Source: Bifidobacterium platyrrhinorum
GTDB taxonomy: Bacteria; Actinomycetota; Actinomycetes; Actinomycetales; Bifidobacteriaceae
Length of the DNA stretch: 64,000 nt
Reading direction: 5' to 3'
Assembly (NCBI RefSeq): GCF_010667645.1
Contig: NZ_WHZV01000008.1
Coordinates: forward strand, 1-64,000
This document shows, in pieces, positions 8,507-16,699 of this stretch (within the stretch, counting starts at the first letter, position 1; every line of letters begins with the position of its first letter). The notes beneath the pieces were generated by a model that did no database searches, was not told the DNA's origin, and saw nothing but the letters and a program-made list of their open reading frames with translations. Position numbers and translations under genes: made by a program.

Positions 8507-8527
8507 CCGTGCCGCCCGTCGGCACGG
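8507..8527. terminator. Short hairpin between convergent genes
   Basis: A perfect 8-bp stem (8507-8514 with 8520-8527) around loop CCCGT, 19 nt after the kinase stop and upstream of the convergent DUF2530 stop. No T tract, so its role in termination is weakly supported. Confidence 0.35.
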
Positions 8528-8572
8528 GGAATCCGACGGCAGGTGTGGTGTGCGACGGTAGGCCGGTCCTGG

Positions 8573-8833
8573 TCACTGGCCGAGCCGCCGGTAGTCCCAG
8601 CGGTCGAAATGCTCCCAGATGAGCATGAGCACGCCCACGATGACGCCCGCGGCACAGACGATCATCGGCGTGGTGACGTCGAAATCGAGCGCGTCGAGGA
8701 TCAGACACACGATCAGCGCCGCGGCCCACAGGCCCGTTCCGATGAGGAACACGGTGCGCAGGTCCACGCGCACCGGCTTGGGGGCCGGTCGGCGCACGGC
8801 GGGGTCGATGATCGGGGCGAATCGCAGTTTCAC
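8573..8833 (-). CDS. DUF2530 family small membrane protein
   Basis: An 86-residue protein with two predicted helices (about 28-47 and 56-74) and short charged ends. It resembles DUF2530, a family of small actinobacterial membrane proteins of unknown function. The GTG start is 7 nt behind a TAAGGT hexamer (8846-8841, minus strand), another leaderless-type start. It follows serC by only 24 nt on the same strand but seems to have its own promoter. No biochemical role can be read from the sequence. Confidence 0.7.
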   Translation of the reverse strand: MKLRFAPIIDPAVRRPAPKPVRVDLRTVFLIGTGLWAAALIVCLILDALDFDVTTPMIVCAAGVIVGVLMLIWEHFDRWDYRRLGQ

Positions 8834-8857
8834 GACGCCAACCTTACCGGCACGCGC

Positions 8858-10000
8858 TTACAGATGCTCGACAACGTAGTCGATGCAACGGGTGAGTGCG
8901 GCCACGTCGGACGGCTCGACGGACGGGAACACGCCGACGCGCAGCTGGTTGCGCCCCAGCTTGCGGTAGCCGGCGGTGTCCACGATGCCGTTCTCGCGCA
9001 GCGCGGCGACCACATCGGACGCGTTGACGGACTCGTCGAGGTCGACGGTCACCACCGAATGGGAGCGTGCGTCCTCGTCCGCGACGAACGGATGCGCGTA
9101 TTCGGAGCGCTCCGCCCACGAGTACAGCAGCGACGCGGACTTGGCGCAGCGGGCGGCGGCCCAGTCCATGCCGCCGTTGTCGTTGAGCCAGCGCACCTGG
9201 TTCTCCATCATGATGAGCGTGGCGACGGCCGGGGTGTTGAGCGTCTGGTCCTTGCGTGAGTTCTCCAGCGCCTTCGTGAGCGAAAGGAACGGCGGCACCC
9301 AGCGACTCGCGCCGGGCAGGCTCACGTTCGCCTCCACGCGCGCGGCGCGTTCGATGGCGGCGGGGGAGAGGACCGCGACCCACAGGCCGCCATCCGAACC
9401 GAACGCCTTCTGCGGGGAGAAGTAGTAGGCGTCGGTCTGGCTGACGTCCACGGGCAGCGCGCCGGCGGCGGACGTGCCGTCGACCAGCGTGATGGCGCCC
9501 TGCTCGAGACTGCCCTCGACGCGGCGCACCGGGGCCGCGACGCCGGTGGAGGTCTCGTTGTGCGCCCAGCAGTAGGCGTCCACGTATTCGGTGCGTTCGG
9601 GCAGACGGTAGGTGCCCGGTTCGCCCTGATAGACCACCGGATCCTCGAGGAACGGGGCGGCCGCGGCCGACTTCGCGAATTTCGCGCTGAACGAACCGTA
9701 CGTGCCGAACGCCGCCTGACGGGTGATCAGCGAGGCGCAGGCGATCTCCCAGAAGCAGCTGGCGCCGCCGTTGCCGAGGGCGATCTCGTAGCCGTCGGGC
9801 ACATTGAAGAAGGATTCCAGGCCCTCGCGAATCGAACCGACGAGCTGGCGCACCGGGGTCTGCCGGTGCGAGGTGCCCAGCAGCCTCACGGCGCCGGCGT
9901 CGAGCGCGGCGATCTGTTCGGGGCGGATCTTGCTGGGGCCGGAGCCGAAACGACCGTCTTCGGGCAGCATGTCGGTGGGGATGTTCACTGAATAGGCCAT
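8858..10000 (-). CDS. serC: Phosphoserine aminotransferase
   Basis: Pyridoxal-phosphate enzyme that converts 3-phosphohydroxypyruvate and glutamate to phosphoserine in serine biosynthesis. The 380 residues show the N-terminal FGSGPSKIRPEQ segment, the LGTSHRQTPV loop typical of actinobacterial SerC, and the Schiff-base lysine in YYFSPQKAFGSDGG. ATG 10000 was chosen over a longer open frame because TAGGGT (10013-10008, minus) lies 7 nt upstream, the leaderless layout. It is cytoplasmic and not in an operon with other serine genes. Confidence 0.95.
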   Translation of the reverse strand: MAYSVNIPTDMLPEDGRFGSGPSKIRPEQIAALDAGAVRLLGTSHRQTPVRQLVGSIREGLESFFNVPDGYEIALGNGGASCFWEIACASLITRQAAFGTYGSFSAKFAKSAAAAPFLEDPVVYQGEPGTYRLPERTEYVDAYCWAHNETSTGVAAPVRRVEGSLEQGAITLVDGTSAAGALPVDVSQTDAYYFSPQKAFGSDGGLWVAVLSPAAIERAARVEANVSLPGASRWVPPFLSLTKALENSRKDQTLNTPAVATLIMMENQVRWLNDNGGMDWAAARCAKSASLLYSWAERSEYAHPFVADEDARSHSVVTVDLDESVNASDVVAALRENGIVDTAGYRKLGRNQLRVGVFPSVEPSDVAALTRCIDYVVEHL

Positions 10001-10066
10001 GGTCACCACCCTAGCCAACCGTGCGGATGGTGCGCCGGCGCGGCCGCATCCCGGGCAGGGGGTGTG

Positions 10067-10184
10067 GATATGCACAGTTATATATGTGCATATCAGGGTC
10101 GTCCGGGTCCCGCGCCCTTGTCGTCCGGCGTCCGTGGCGTCAATGGGGCTCCCGCATGTGCGAATCGGCATATGTGAACATATG
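10067..10184. promoter_or_regulatory. Two inverted repeats, candidate operator sites
   Basis: Site A is a 10-bp inverted repeat, GATATGCACA at 10067-10076 with TGTGCATATC at 10085-10094. Site B is CATATG-TGAA-CATATG at 10169-10184. Both contain TATGTG-type half-sites and are much richer in A+T than the surroundings. They lie between serC and the CHAP gene and could bind the same dimeric regulator. The regulator is unknown. Confidence 0.45.
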
Positions 10185-10232
10185 GTGAACCAAGGGTGAA
10201 TATCGGGGGTATTCATGGTGTCCATAATCGGG

Positions 10233-10248
10233 GTCGAACCGGTTCGAC
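10233..10248. promoter_or_regulatory. 16-bp perfect palindrome upstream of the CHAP promoter
   Basis: GTCGAACCGGTTCGAC is perfectly self-complementary and ends 13 nt before the -35 hexamer of the CHAP gene. Its position suits an activator or repressor site. No regulator is assigned. Confidence 0.4.
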
Positions 10249-10261
10249 ACCCTGAGGCGGT

Positions 10262-10291
10262 TTGCCCGAAGACCGGGGTGCGTTGTATGGT
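10262..10291 (+). promoter_or_regulatory. Promoter of the CHAP-domain gene
   Basis: TTGCCC at 10262-10267 and TATGGT at 10286-10291 are separated by 18 bp. The leader of about 60 nt contains a small GC-rich hairpin (GGCGCCC-type arms) before the AAGGAG ribosome-binding site. Confidence 0.45.
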
Positions 10292-10358
10292 GGCGAACTG
10301 TGACGGTGAGTGGCGCCCGCTGCAGGGGCGCCCTCCAACCCGCAAGGAGTGATTCTTT

Positions 10359-11369
10359 ATGAGGCATGCTGCACACAAGGCGGCTAGGACTTCAACCCGA
10401 CGTGGCGGTTCCGACAGCTCGATGAACCTGTTCTCCGCCGCCCGCGGTTCGCATACGCGCAAGACCGTCCTCGCCATGCAGATGGCCGAGGGCAACGGCG
10501 CGGTGCTCGGACTCGAGCCCGCCGTGGCGCAAAAGCTCAACGAGATCGCCCCGATGACCCGTCGCTCCATCCGCGAGGCCGCACGCGCGGCCGAGCGTCG
10601 CAACTTCATCATGGGCTCCGCGTCCCTGGCCGCCCTGGCCGGCACCGCCGCGACCGCGGTGGCCTTCGCCAACCCGGCGGACGACGGCATGTCCTTCGCC
10701 GACGACCAGTCCACGACCACCACGCAGATCCAGCGCGTGAGCGGTGCGGCCTCCCGTTCCGACGTGCGCACGCCGCTGACGGGCACCGAGGATGCGGACG
10801 GCAACGACACGATGTCCAGCGACGTCGCGCAGCAGGACTCCGACTCCACCCAGACCCAGCAGACCTCCAACGAGGGCTCCTGGTCGCTCGGCGACGCGAA
10901 CACCTCGCTCGATTCCAAGCAGATGTCCCGCTCCCTCGCCAACAACGAGAACGTCGCCAAGCTCATGGACCAGGACGGCGGCCTGCTGCCCGCCGGCTTC
11001 GATCCGAACCACGCCACCGGCGACATCGGCAACGCCTACGAGTTCAGCCAGTGCACCTGGTGGGTGTACGTGCGCCGCCACGAGCTCGGCCTGCCGGTCG
11101 GCTCGCACATGGGCAACGGCAACATGTGGGCCAACTCCGCTCGCGCGCTCGGCTACTGGGTGGACAACACCCCGCGCCACGTGGGTGACATCATGGTCTT
11201 CCGCGCCGGCCAGGAGGGCACCGACTCGACCTACGGCCACGTCGCCATCGTAGAGAAGATCAACGCCGACGGCTCCATCGTCACCTCCGAGTGCGGCTCC
11301 GTGATGAACGGCAAGACCTACTCGAAGACGTACACGAACGTCTCCGACTTCGAGTACATCCACTACTGA
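10359..11369 (+). CDS. Secreted or anchored CHAP-domain peptidoglycan hydrolase
   Basis: A 336-residue protein. A basic N-terminal region of about 80 residues precedes a hydrophobic Ala-rich segment (about 84-107) that is a signal peptide or signal anchor, so the rest is outside the membrane. A Ser/Thr/Gln-rich linker follows. The C-terminal CHAP domain has the catalytic Cys232 in QCTWW and His294 in YGHVAIV. CHAP enzymes cleave peptide bonds of peptidoglycan as amidases or endopeptidases. AAGGAG lies upstream of the ATG. The adjacent NlpC/P60 gene makes this a wall-remodelling pair. The unusually long cytoplasmic head is odd and could be regulatory. Confidence 0.88.
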   Translation: MRHAAHKAARTSTRRGGSDSSMNLFSAARGSHTRKTVLAMQMAEGNGAVLGLEPAVAQKLNEIAPMTRRSIREAARAAERRNFIMGSASLAALAGTAATAVAFANPADDGMSFADDQSTTTTQIQRVSGAASRSDVRTPLTGTEDADGNDTMSSDVAQQDSDSTQTQQTSNEGSWSLGDANTSLDSKQMSRSLANNENVAKLMDQDGGLLPAGFDPNHATGDIGNAYEFSQCTWWVYVRRHELGLPVGSHMGNGNMWANSARALGYWVDNTPRHVGDIMVFRAGQEGTDSTYGHVAIVEKINADGSIVTSECGSVMNGKTYSKTYTNVSDFEYIHY

Positions 11370-11504
11370 TCTCCAGTTCCCCTTCATATCCCCCGTTCCG
11401 CGCCGTCCCTTCCCGTCGGCGTCCGGCGTGTCGCGCATGATTCCCCTGTAACGGATGTTCGCGTTAACGCCACGAGGAACCCCGGCTGCTACTGTAAGGA
11501 ACCG

Positions 11505-12236
11505 ATGAATACCTTGAAGCACACCGTAACCATGTTCGTCGCCGCCGTGGCGGCCTGCGCGACCTTCGTCGCCGTGGCGCCCGCGGCCACCGCCGCCGAC
11601 CAGACCTCGGGCGTCGTCTCGTCCGAGCGTTCCTTCCCGAAGACCTCCACCGCCCGCAAGGACCTGCTGAAGGAATCCACCTCCACCGACGTGGAGCAGG
11701 ACTCCAACTGGGGCGGCATCGAGTCCCTCGACGTGCCGAAGACCAAGTCCCAGGCCGAGAAGGACGCCGAGGCCAAGGCCGAGCAGGAGAAGAAGGCCGC
11801 TGCCGAGGCCGCCTCCCAGGCCGCGAGCCGCTCCTCCTCCCGTGAATCCTTCGACACCTCCAACCTGCCCGCCGCCACCGGCAACGCGGCAGGCATCGTG
11901 GCCCTCGGCCTCGCCATCGCGGCCGACGACCGCTACCAGTACGGTGGCTGCAACCCGCCGTACAACATGGACTGCTCCTGCTTCGTGCAGTACGTGTTCG
12001 GCCAGAACGGCATCTCCCTGCCCCGCACCTCCGGCGCGCAGGCCACCGTCGGCTACGCCGTCCCGAGCCTCGCCGAGGCCCAGCCGGGCGACATCCTGGC
12101 CAACGCCAACCACGCCGCCATCTACATCGGCAACGGCATGCTGGTCGACGCCGAGAACTACGGCTACGGCATCCGCACCAACCCGGTGTCCTGGTCCTTC
12201 GGCGGCCAGAGCTACTCCATCCGTCGAGTGGCCTGA
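11505..12236 (+). CDS. Secreted NlpC/P60 peptidoglycan endopeptidase
   Basis: A 243-residue protein with a Sec signal peptide (cleavage likely after ATAADQ, about residue 30). A charged coiled-coil-like stretch rich in Ala, Lys and Glu (about 80-112) links to the C-terminal NlpC/P60 domain. The catalytic Cys157 is in [11 protein letters not shown] (the usual motif is DCSGFV, here Gly is Cys) and His203 in [10 protein letters not shown]. NlpC/P60 enzymes cut D-Glu-diamino-acid bonds in stem peptides. It has its own -10-like TACTGT 9 nt upstream of the start and AAGGAA between, so the leader is very short. It is closed by a strong terminator. Confidence 0.9.
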   Translation: MNTLKHTVTMFVAAVAACATFVAVAPAATAADQTSGVVSSERSFPKTSTARKDLLKESTSTDVEQDSNWGGIESLDVPKTKSQAEKDAEAKAEQEKKAAAEAASQAASRSSSRESFDTSNLPAATGNAAGIVALGLAIAADDRYQYGGCNPPYNMDCSCFVQYVFGQNGISLPRTSGAQATVGYAVPSLAEAQPGDILANANHAAIYIGNGMLVDAENYGYGIRTNPVSWSFGGQSYSIRRVA

Positions 12237-12292
12237 CCGATAACCCACAAGGCGAACCAAGCGGTTCACGGTTTCGCTTCACCGATCGCATG

Positions 12293-12321
12293 AAACGCGT
12301 CTCCCACGGGAGACGCGTTTT
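12293..12321 (+). terminator. Intrinsic terminator of the NlpC/P60 gene
   Basis: A 12-bp stem (12293-12304 with 12309-12320) around a 4-nt loop ends in a TTTT run, 56 nt after the stop codon. Confidence 0.88.
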
Positions 12322-12531
12322 CGCGTATGGGGGGGCGCGTATGCATACGGGCCGTCCGGTGCGGCCTCGCCGTCGGGTCTTCCGACGACGCCGGCCGCCG
12401 CGCGCCACACCGTGACACGTGAAGGAATTCACGTGTCGGGTTCCATGCTTCCCCGAGACGACGGGGTATTCTGGGAGGCACAGGGGGCGACGTCGCCGGT
12501 GCGGCGCCGCGTATAACTCAAGGAGGTCGTC

Positions 12532-13560
12532 ATGATCAACGACAAGGCCATACTCGTCGGCGTTGACGGGTCGAATGCCAGCTACAAGGCCGCCTGGTGG
12601 GCGGCGAACTACGCCAAGCACGCGGGACTGACGCTGCAGATCGTCTGCGCGTACTCCCTGCCCAGCTACGCCGCCGTCAGCTTCGACGCCACCTACACCG
12701 CGATGGGCGACGACAACGCCGCCCACTCCGACGCGCAGGAGATCCTGTCCAAGGCGAAGGCCATCGCCGACGAGCAGGGCGTCGAGGCCGCCACGCTCAT
12801 CGTCACCGGCGACCCGGCCTCCGTGTTCGTGGAACTGAGCCGCAACTACAACCTCATCGTCATCGGCAACCGCGGCAAGGGTGGTCTGGCGGAACGTCTG
12901 CTCGGCACCACCTCGTCGTCGCTGCCCGCATACGCCTACTGCCCGATCGTCGTCGTGCCCTACACCGACGACGACGGCAACCTCATGCACCTCAACAACA
13001 CCATCACCAAGGTGGCCGTCGGTTCCGACGAATCCAAGTGGGGCCTCAAGGCCCTCGACATCGCCGCCTCCTTCGCGCACGCATGGGGCGCCGAACTCGA
13101 CGTCATCTCCGCCGCCCCGCAGGTCAAGGGCGCCGACGACAGCGTCTACGACTCCTACATGGAGGATCTGGAGACACGCGTCAAGCCCCTGGAGGAGCAG
13201 TACCCGGACCTCAAGATCGAGAAGCGCATCGTGCCCGGCTCCGCCGTCGACACGCTCACCAAGGCCAGCTACGACCATGACGTCGTCGTCGTGGGCTCCC
13301 GCGGCCGCGGTGGCTTCACCGGCCTGCTGCTCGGTTCCACCAGCCAGGGCCTGCTGCAGCATTCGGTCGGCCCCGTCTACGTCGTGCCGCGCAAGTACGT
13401 GGAGGCCGCCGAAAGCCGCCTGGATACGGTGCCGGGCTCCCCGGCCGAGGTCAAGCCGAAGCCGCTCGACGACATCAGCGGCGTCAAGGAGGTGCCGGTC
13501 GCCCCGGCCGAGCCCGAGGTCGTCCAGGAGATCGAGAAGACCATCGACCCCGAGCACTGA
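12532..13560 (+). CDS. Tandem-domain universal stress protein
   Basis: A 342-residue cytoplasmic protein with two UspA domains (about 1-145 and 158-290). Each ends in the nucleotide-binding G-2x-G-9x-G-(S/T) motif: [18 protein letters not shown] and [18 protein letters not shown], so both halves probably bind ATP. A Pro/Glu-rich tail of about 50 residues follows. The start has AAGGAGG at good spacing, and TATTCT at 12477-12482 is a plausible -10. Its exact physiological role is unknown. It ends just before a 115-bp palindromic structure. Confidence 0.92.
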   Translation: MINDKAILVGVDGSNASYKAAWWAANYAKHAGLTLQIVCAYSLPSYAAVSFDATYTAMGDDNAAHSDAQEILSKAKAIADEQGVEAATLIVTGDPASVFVELSRNYNLIVIGNRGKGGLAERLLGTTSSSLPAYAYCPIVVVPYTDDDGNLMHLNNTITKVAVGSDESKWGLKALDIAASFAHAWGAELDVISAAPQVKGADDSVYDSYMEDLETRVKPLEEQYPDLKIEKRIVPGSAVDTLTKASYDHDVVVVGSRGRGGFTGLLLGSTSQGLLQHSVGPVYVVPRKYVEAAESRLDTVPGSPAEVKPKPLDDISGVKEVPVAPAEPEVVQEIEKTIDPEH

Positions 13561-13605
13561 CCTGCGTCCGCCGGGGCGCCGATCGACGCTCCGCGCGGAC
13601 CCGGA

Positions 13606-13720
13606 TGAAACGGGAAGGCTCCCCAAGCGTGGCCCGAATCACACCTCCGATCATCGGATCCGGATCAATCCGGCCCGCCGATCGGAAGGAGGGGCACGCT
13701 TGGGGAGCCTTCCCGTCTCA
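13606..13720. repeat. 115-bp extended palindrome between usp and osmC
   Basis: A perfect 22-bp inverted repeat (13610-13631 with 13695-13716) extends to 26 positions with one mismatch. The 63 bp between are themselves imperfectly self-complementary, with CCTCCGATC pairing towards GATCGGAAGGAGG and ATCCGGATCAATCCGG at the centre. It lies between two convergent genes, so it may be a two-way terminator, a structured RNA or a MITE-like element. No T tract on either side. Confidence 0.8.
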
Positions 13721-13776
13721 CCGACGTCGTCGCCCGGTCCGCCCTGCGGAAGGCGGCCACGGGCGGGCGACGGAAC

Positions 13777-14190
13777 TCACTTTTTGATGGTGACCTCCAT
13801 GCGCACCGGCGTCTCCTGCACGTACGTGTGCTTGACGGTGCAGCCCTTGTCGATGTGGCGCGTGATGCGCTCCTTGAGCTTGGCGGCGTCCTCGTCGCTC
13901 AGGCCCGCGTCGGTGGCGTCGACCAGGACCTGCTCGTCGAAGTTGATGTAGGCGTCGTTGTCGGCGTCGTAGGTGCCGCCCACGACGATCTTCGCGCCCT
14001 TGCCCTCGCCGAGCGTGTGCTCGATGGCGAACTGGCTGGACAGCGCCGCGCAGCCGGCCAGGGCGATCTTCATCAGGTCGCCCGGCGTGAACTGGCCGCG
14101 ATCCTTGCCGAACTTGATATGCGCACCGTCCTCGCTGAACGCGTCCCAGGAGCCGTCCTTGTTGCGCTCAACCCACAGTCTCTTGGCCAT
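13777..14190 (-). CDS. OsmC/Ohr family peroxiredoxin-like protein
   Basis: A 137-residue OsmC-fold protein. LAGCAALS contains the conserved Cys, and the C-terminal half shows the typical LKERITRHIDKGCTVKHTYV with a second Cys. OsmC and Ohr proteins reduce organic hydroperoxides through these two cysteines. The start ATG 14190 was chosen because GAGGAGG precedes it by 5-6 nt; an open frame continues upstream to a GTG without an RBS. Convergent with the stress protein. The subfamily (OsmC or Ohr) is not resolved. Confidence 0.85.
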   Translation of the reverse strand: MAKRLWVERNKDGSWDAFSEDGAHIKFGKDRGQFTPGDLMKIALAGCAALSSQFAIEHTLGEGKGAKIVVGGTYDADNDAYINFDEQVLVDATDAGLSDEDAAKLKERITRHIDKGCTVKHTYVQETPVRMEVTIKK

Positions 14191-14365
14191 GAAAGCCTCC
14201 TCGTGTGCCCGTGCGGCGCGCCTGTCGCGTCGCATACCTTCCAATGTAGCCCAAAACACCCTTCGCGCACGGCATATCATCACCCATGCGGCCGGCGGAC
14301 GGGCGGGCGCAGCACGGGGGAGGGCGGCCGGGGTGTGCCGGACGCTCCCGCGCCACGCCGGACGC

Positions 14366-14379
14366 TACACTGGTGCCCA
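14366..14379 (+). promoter_or_regulatory. -10 element at the thyA start codon
   Basis: TACACT at 14366-14371 is followed by 7 nt and then ATG 14379. No Shine-Dalgarno sequence is present. This decides the thyA start and implies a leaderless mRNA. Confidence 0.6.
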
Positions 14380-15254
14380 TGGCTTTGACCCCGGAACAAC
14401 TCGCTGACATCCGCACGCGCATCCCCGCCCGCCCCGACACGGACGTGCCGACGCCCTACGAGGACCTCGTGCGCACGATCCTCACCGAGGGCACGCTCAA
14501 GTCCGACCGCACCGGCACCGGCACGATCTCCCTGTTCGGCCGCCAGATCCGCTTCGACCTGTCCGACGGCACGTTCCCGCTGCTCACCACCAAGACCGTG
14601 TTCTTCAAGGGCCTCGCCTATGAGCTGCTGTGGTTCCTCAAGGGCTCCTCGAACGTGCGCTGGCTGCAGGAGCGCGGCGTGCACATCTGGGACGAATGGG
14701 CGGACGCCAACGGCGACCTCGGCCCCGTCTACGGCGTGCAGTGGCGCTCGTGGCCGGCGCCCACCCCCGACGACCCGAACCGCACCATCGACCAGATCGC
14801 CAACGTGATGGACCTCATCAAGCACCATCCGGACTCGCGCCGCATGATCGTCTCCGCATGGAACCCGGCGGAGGTCGAGCACATGGCCCTGCCGCCCTGC
14901 CACGCCCTGTTCCAGTTCTACGTGGCCGACGGACGCCTGAGCTGCCAGCTCTACCAGCGCAGCTGCGACATGTTCCTCGGCGTGCCGTTCAACATCGCCT
15001 CCTACTCGTTGCTCACCCTGATGATGGCGCAGCAGGCGGGTCTCGAACCCGGCGAGTTCGTGTGGACCGGCGGCGACTGCCATGTGTACGACAATCACAT
15101 CGAGCAGGTGCTCGAACAGCTGTCGCGCGAGCCGTACCCGTACCCGAGGATCGCCATCGACAAGGCCGATTCCATCTTCGACTACGAGTACGAGGACTTC
15201 CATATCCTCGACTACCGCCACCATCCGACCATCAAGGCGCCCGTCGCCGTCTGA
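14379..15254 (+). CDS. thyA: Thymidylate synthase
   Basis: Methylates dUMP to dTMP using methylene-tetrahydrofolate and yields dihydrofolate. The 291-residue protein has the catalytic Cys174 in [12 protein letters not shown], the phosphate-binding [10 protein letters not shown] segment and the C-terminal MMAQQAG and HIEQV elements of ThyA. It is slightly longer at the N-terminus than the E. coli enzyme (264 residues). folA follows after 43 nt, so the dihydrofolate produced is recycled by its neighbour. Confidence 0.97.
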   Translation: MALTPEQLADIRTRIPARPDTDVPTPYEDLVRTILTEGTLKSDRTGTGTISLFGRQIRFDLSDGTFPLLTTKTVFFKGLAYELLWFLKGSSNVRWLQERGVHIWDEWADANGDLGPVYGVQWRSWPAPTPDDPNRTIDQIANVMDLIKHHPDSRRMIVSAWNPAEVEHMALPPCHALFQFYVADGRLSCQLYQRSCDMFLGVPFNIASYSLLTLMMAQQAGLEPGEFVWTGGDCHVYDNHIEQVLEQLSREPYPYPRIAIDKADSIFDYEYEDFHILDYRHHPTIKAPVAV

Positions 15255-15297
15255 CATTAGACTTCTGTCCCAGTCCAACTCACTCAAGGAGTCTGAA

Positions 15298-15960
15298 ATG
15301 GAGCATGACAGTAGCCGAAGCGGCTATCACGAACCCGAGCCCGGGACCGCCGGGCTCGACGAGACCGAGGACTGGGGCGACGATTTCCCCAAGACGTTCT
15401 CGGTGAACCTCATCTGGGCCGAGGCCCGCGACAAGGAAGGTCGCGCGGGGGCCATCGGGCTGGAGGGCGGCATGCCGTGGCATCTCGCCGAGGATATGAA
15501 GCATTTCAAGGAGCTCACCGTCTCGCATCCGGTGATCATGGGACGACGCACGTGGGAGTCGCTGGACCTGCGCTACAGGCCCCTGCCCAACCGCGACAAC
15601 ATCGTCGTCTCCCATGACCAGAACTACCGCGCGCCCGGCGCGACGGTGGTCGACAGCCTGGAGGACGCGCTCGACCTGGCACGCCAGGAGGCCATCCCGG
15701 ACGACGGCCTCGACCGTTCCGAGATCTGGGTGATCGGCGGCGCGCAGCTCTTCCGGGAGGCGCTCCCGCAGGCCAACAAGGTGTTCGTCACCCTGCTCGA
15801 CGCACAGGTGGACGCCGACACGTACGCGCCCGACATCGCCGCGCTCGCCGAGGACGGGCACTGGGAGGTCGCCGACCGCTCGCCGTGGCTCGTGCCGAAG
15901 AAGCCTGGCACCGGCATCGACCGGTACCGTTTCGTCAAATACGTGCGTCCGGCGCGCTGA
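15298..15960 (+). CDS. folA: Dihydrofolate reductase
   Basis: Reduces dihydrofolate to tetrahydrofolate with NADPH. The 220-residue protein has an N-terminal acidic extension of about 35 residues that is not part of the usual fold. The core begins at FSVNLIWAEA and has GLEGGMPWHLAEDMKHFK (substrate loop and catalytic acidic residue), VIMGRRTWES (NADPH) and WVIGGAQLFREAL. AAGGAG precedes the ATG. TAGACT at 15258-15263 could give it a second promoter besides read-through from thyA. Ends at a strong hairpin. Confidence 0.95.
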   Translation: MEHDSSRSGYHEPEPGTAGLDETEDWGDDFPKTFSVNLIWAEARDKEGRAGAIGLEGGMPWHLAEDMKHFKELTVSHPVIMGRRTWESLDLRYRPLPNRDNIVVSHDQNYRAPGATVVDSLEDALDLARQEAIPDDGLDRSEIWVIGGAQLFREALPQANKVFVTLLDAQVDADTYAPDIAALAEDGHWEVADRSPWLVPKKPGTGIDRYRFVKYVRPAR

Positions 15961-15986
15961 CGCCGCGCCGTTGCCGCGGCTTTTCC

Positions 15987-16024
15987 GAAGAACCTCCCGT
16001 ACCCTGCCGCACGGGAGGTTCTTC
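15987..16024 (+). terminator. Terminator of thyA-folA
   Basis: A 14-bp perfect stem (15987-16000 with 16011-16024) closes a 10-nt loop 26 nt after the folA stop. There is only a short T tract, so the termination strength is uncertain. Confidence 0.7.
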
Positions 16025-16085
16025 GCGTTATGCCGGTACAATCCTTATCCATCATCCAACCACCGAACAGCGCAAGGAGCGTGCC

Positions 16086-16631
16086 ATGGCCGACGAACGC
16101 GGCAAGGACCACCAGCAGAAGAAGTACACGGTCATGACCGTGTGCACCGGCAACATCTGCCGTTCGCCGATGGGCGAGATCATCCTGCGCCACTACTTCG
16201 ACGAGCGCGGCCTGTCCGACCGCGTGGACGTCGAGTCCAGCGGCGTCTCCGACGAGGAGTGGAGCCACCCGATCGACCCGCGCGCCGTGCACGTGCTGCG
16301 CGAGCGCGGCTACGGCGACGAGATCCCGCGCAACCACTTCGCGCACCGGATCAGCCGCGACGAGATCGCCCGCACCGACCTGTTCCTGCCGATGACCGCC
16401 TCGCACATGCGCGCGCTGCTGCGCATGCTGCCGCCGGCGAAACGCGCCGAAGTGCACATGTACCGCAGCTTCGACCCGAACCTGCCCAAGCCGCCGGCCG
16501 GCCGAGAAGGCGAGATCGACCTGGTGGACCCGTGGTACGGCGGCCCGCACGAGTTCGAGGTGGCCATCGACCAGATCGAACAGGTCGCCCCGTACATCGT
16601 CGACTGGGTGGCGAAGCGGCTCGGCGAATAA
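16086..16631 (+). CDS. Low-molecular-weight protein tyrosine phosphatase
   Basis: A 181-residue cytoplasmic phosphatase. The P-loop CTGNICRSP near the N-terminus supplies the nucleophile Cys20 and Arg26. The general acid Asp lies in DLVDPWYGG towards the C-terminus. The family dephosphorylates phosphotyrosine proteins and sometimes arsenate or small phosphates. AAGGAG is 5 nt before the ATG and TACAAT at 16037-16042 is a likely -10. No tyrosine kinase gene is next to it, so the target is unknown. Confidence 0.92.
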   Translation: MADERGKDHQQKKYTVMTVCTGNICRSPMGEIILRHYFDERGLSDRVDVESSGVSDEEWSHPIDPRAVHVLRERGYGDEIPRNHFAHRISRDEIARTDLFLPMTASHMRALLRMLPPAKRAEVHMYRSFDPNLPKPPAGREGEIDLVDPWYGGPHEFEVAIDQIEQVAPYIVDWVAKRLGE

Positions 16632-16699
16632 CCGGCACCAAGAAAAGCCTATAGGGCGGCTGTCGTGTCGCCCTCGCCGAAACGGTAATAGTTGTCCGC

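Noticed and set aside
10292..10358. c-di-AMP (ydaO-type) riboswitch before the CHAP gene
   Set aside because: Such riboswitches control wall hydrolases in other actinobacteria, but the leader is only about 65 nt and lacks the conserved core.
14191..14283. N-terminal extension of the OsmC protein to GTG 14283
   Set aside because: It lacks an RBS and overlaps the upstream region of thyA; ATG 14190 has GAGGAGG at ideal spacing and gives the normal family length.
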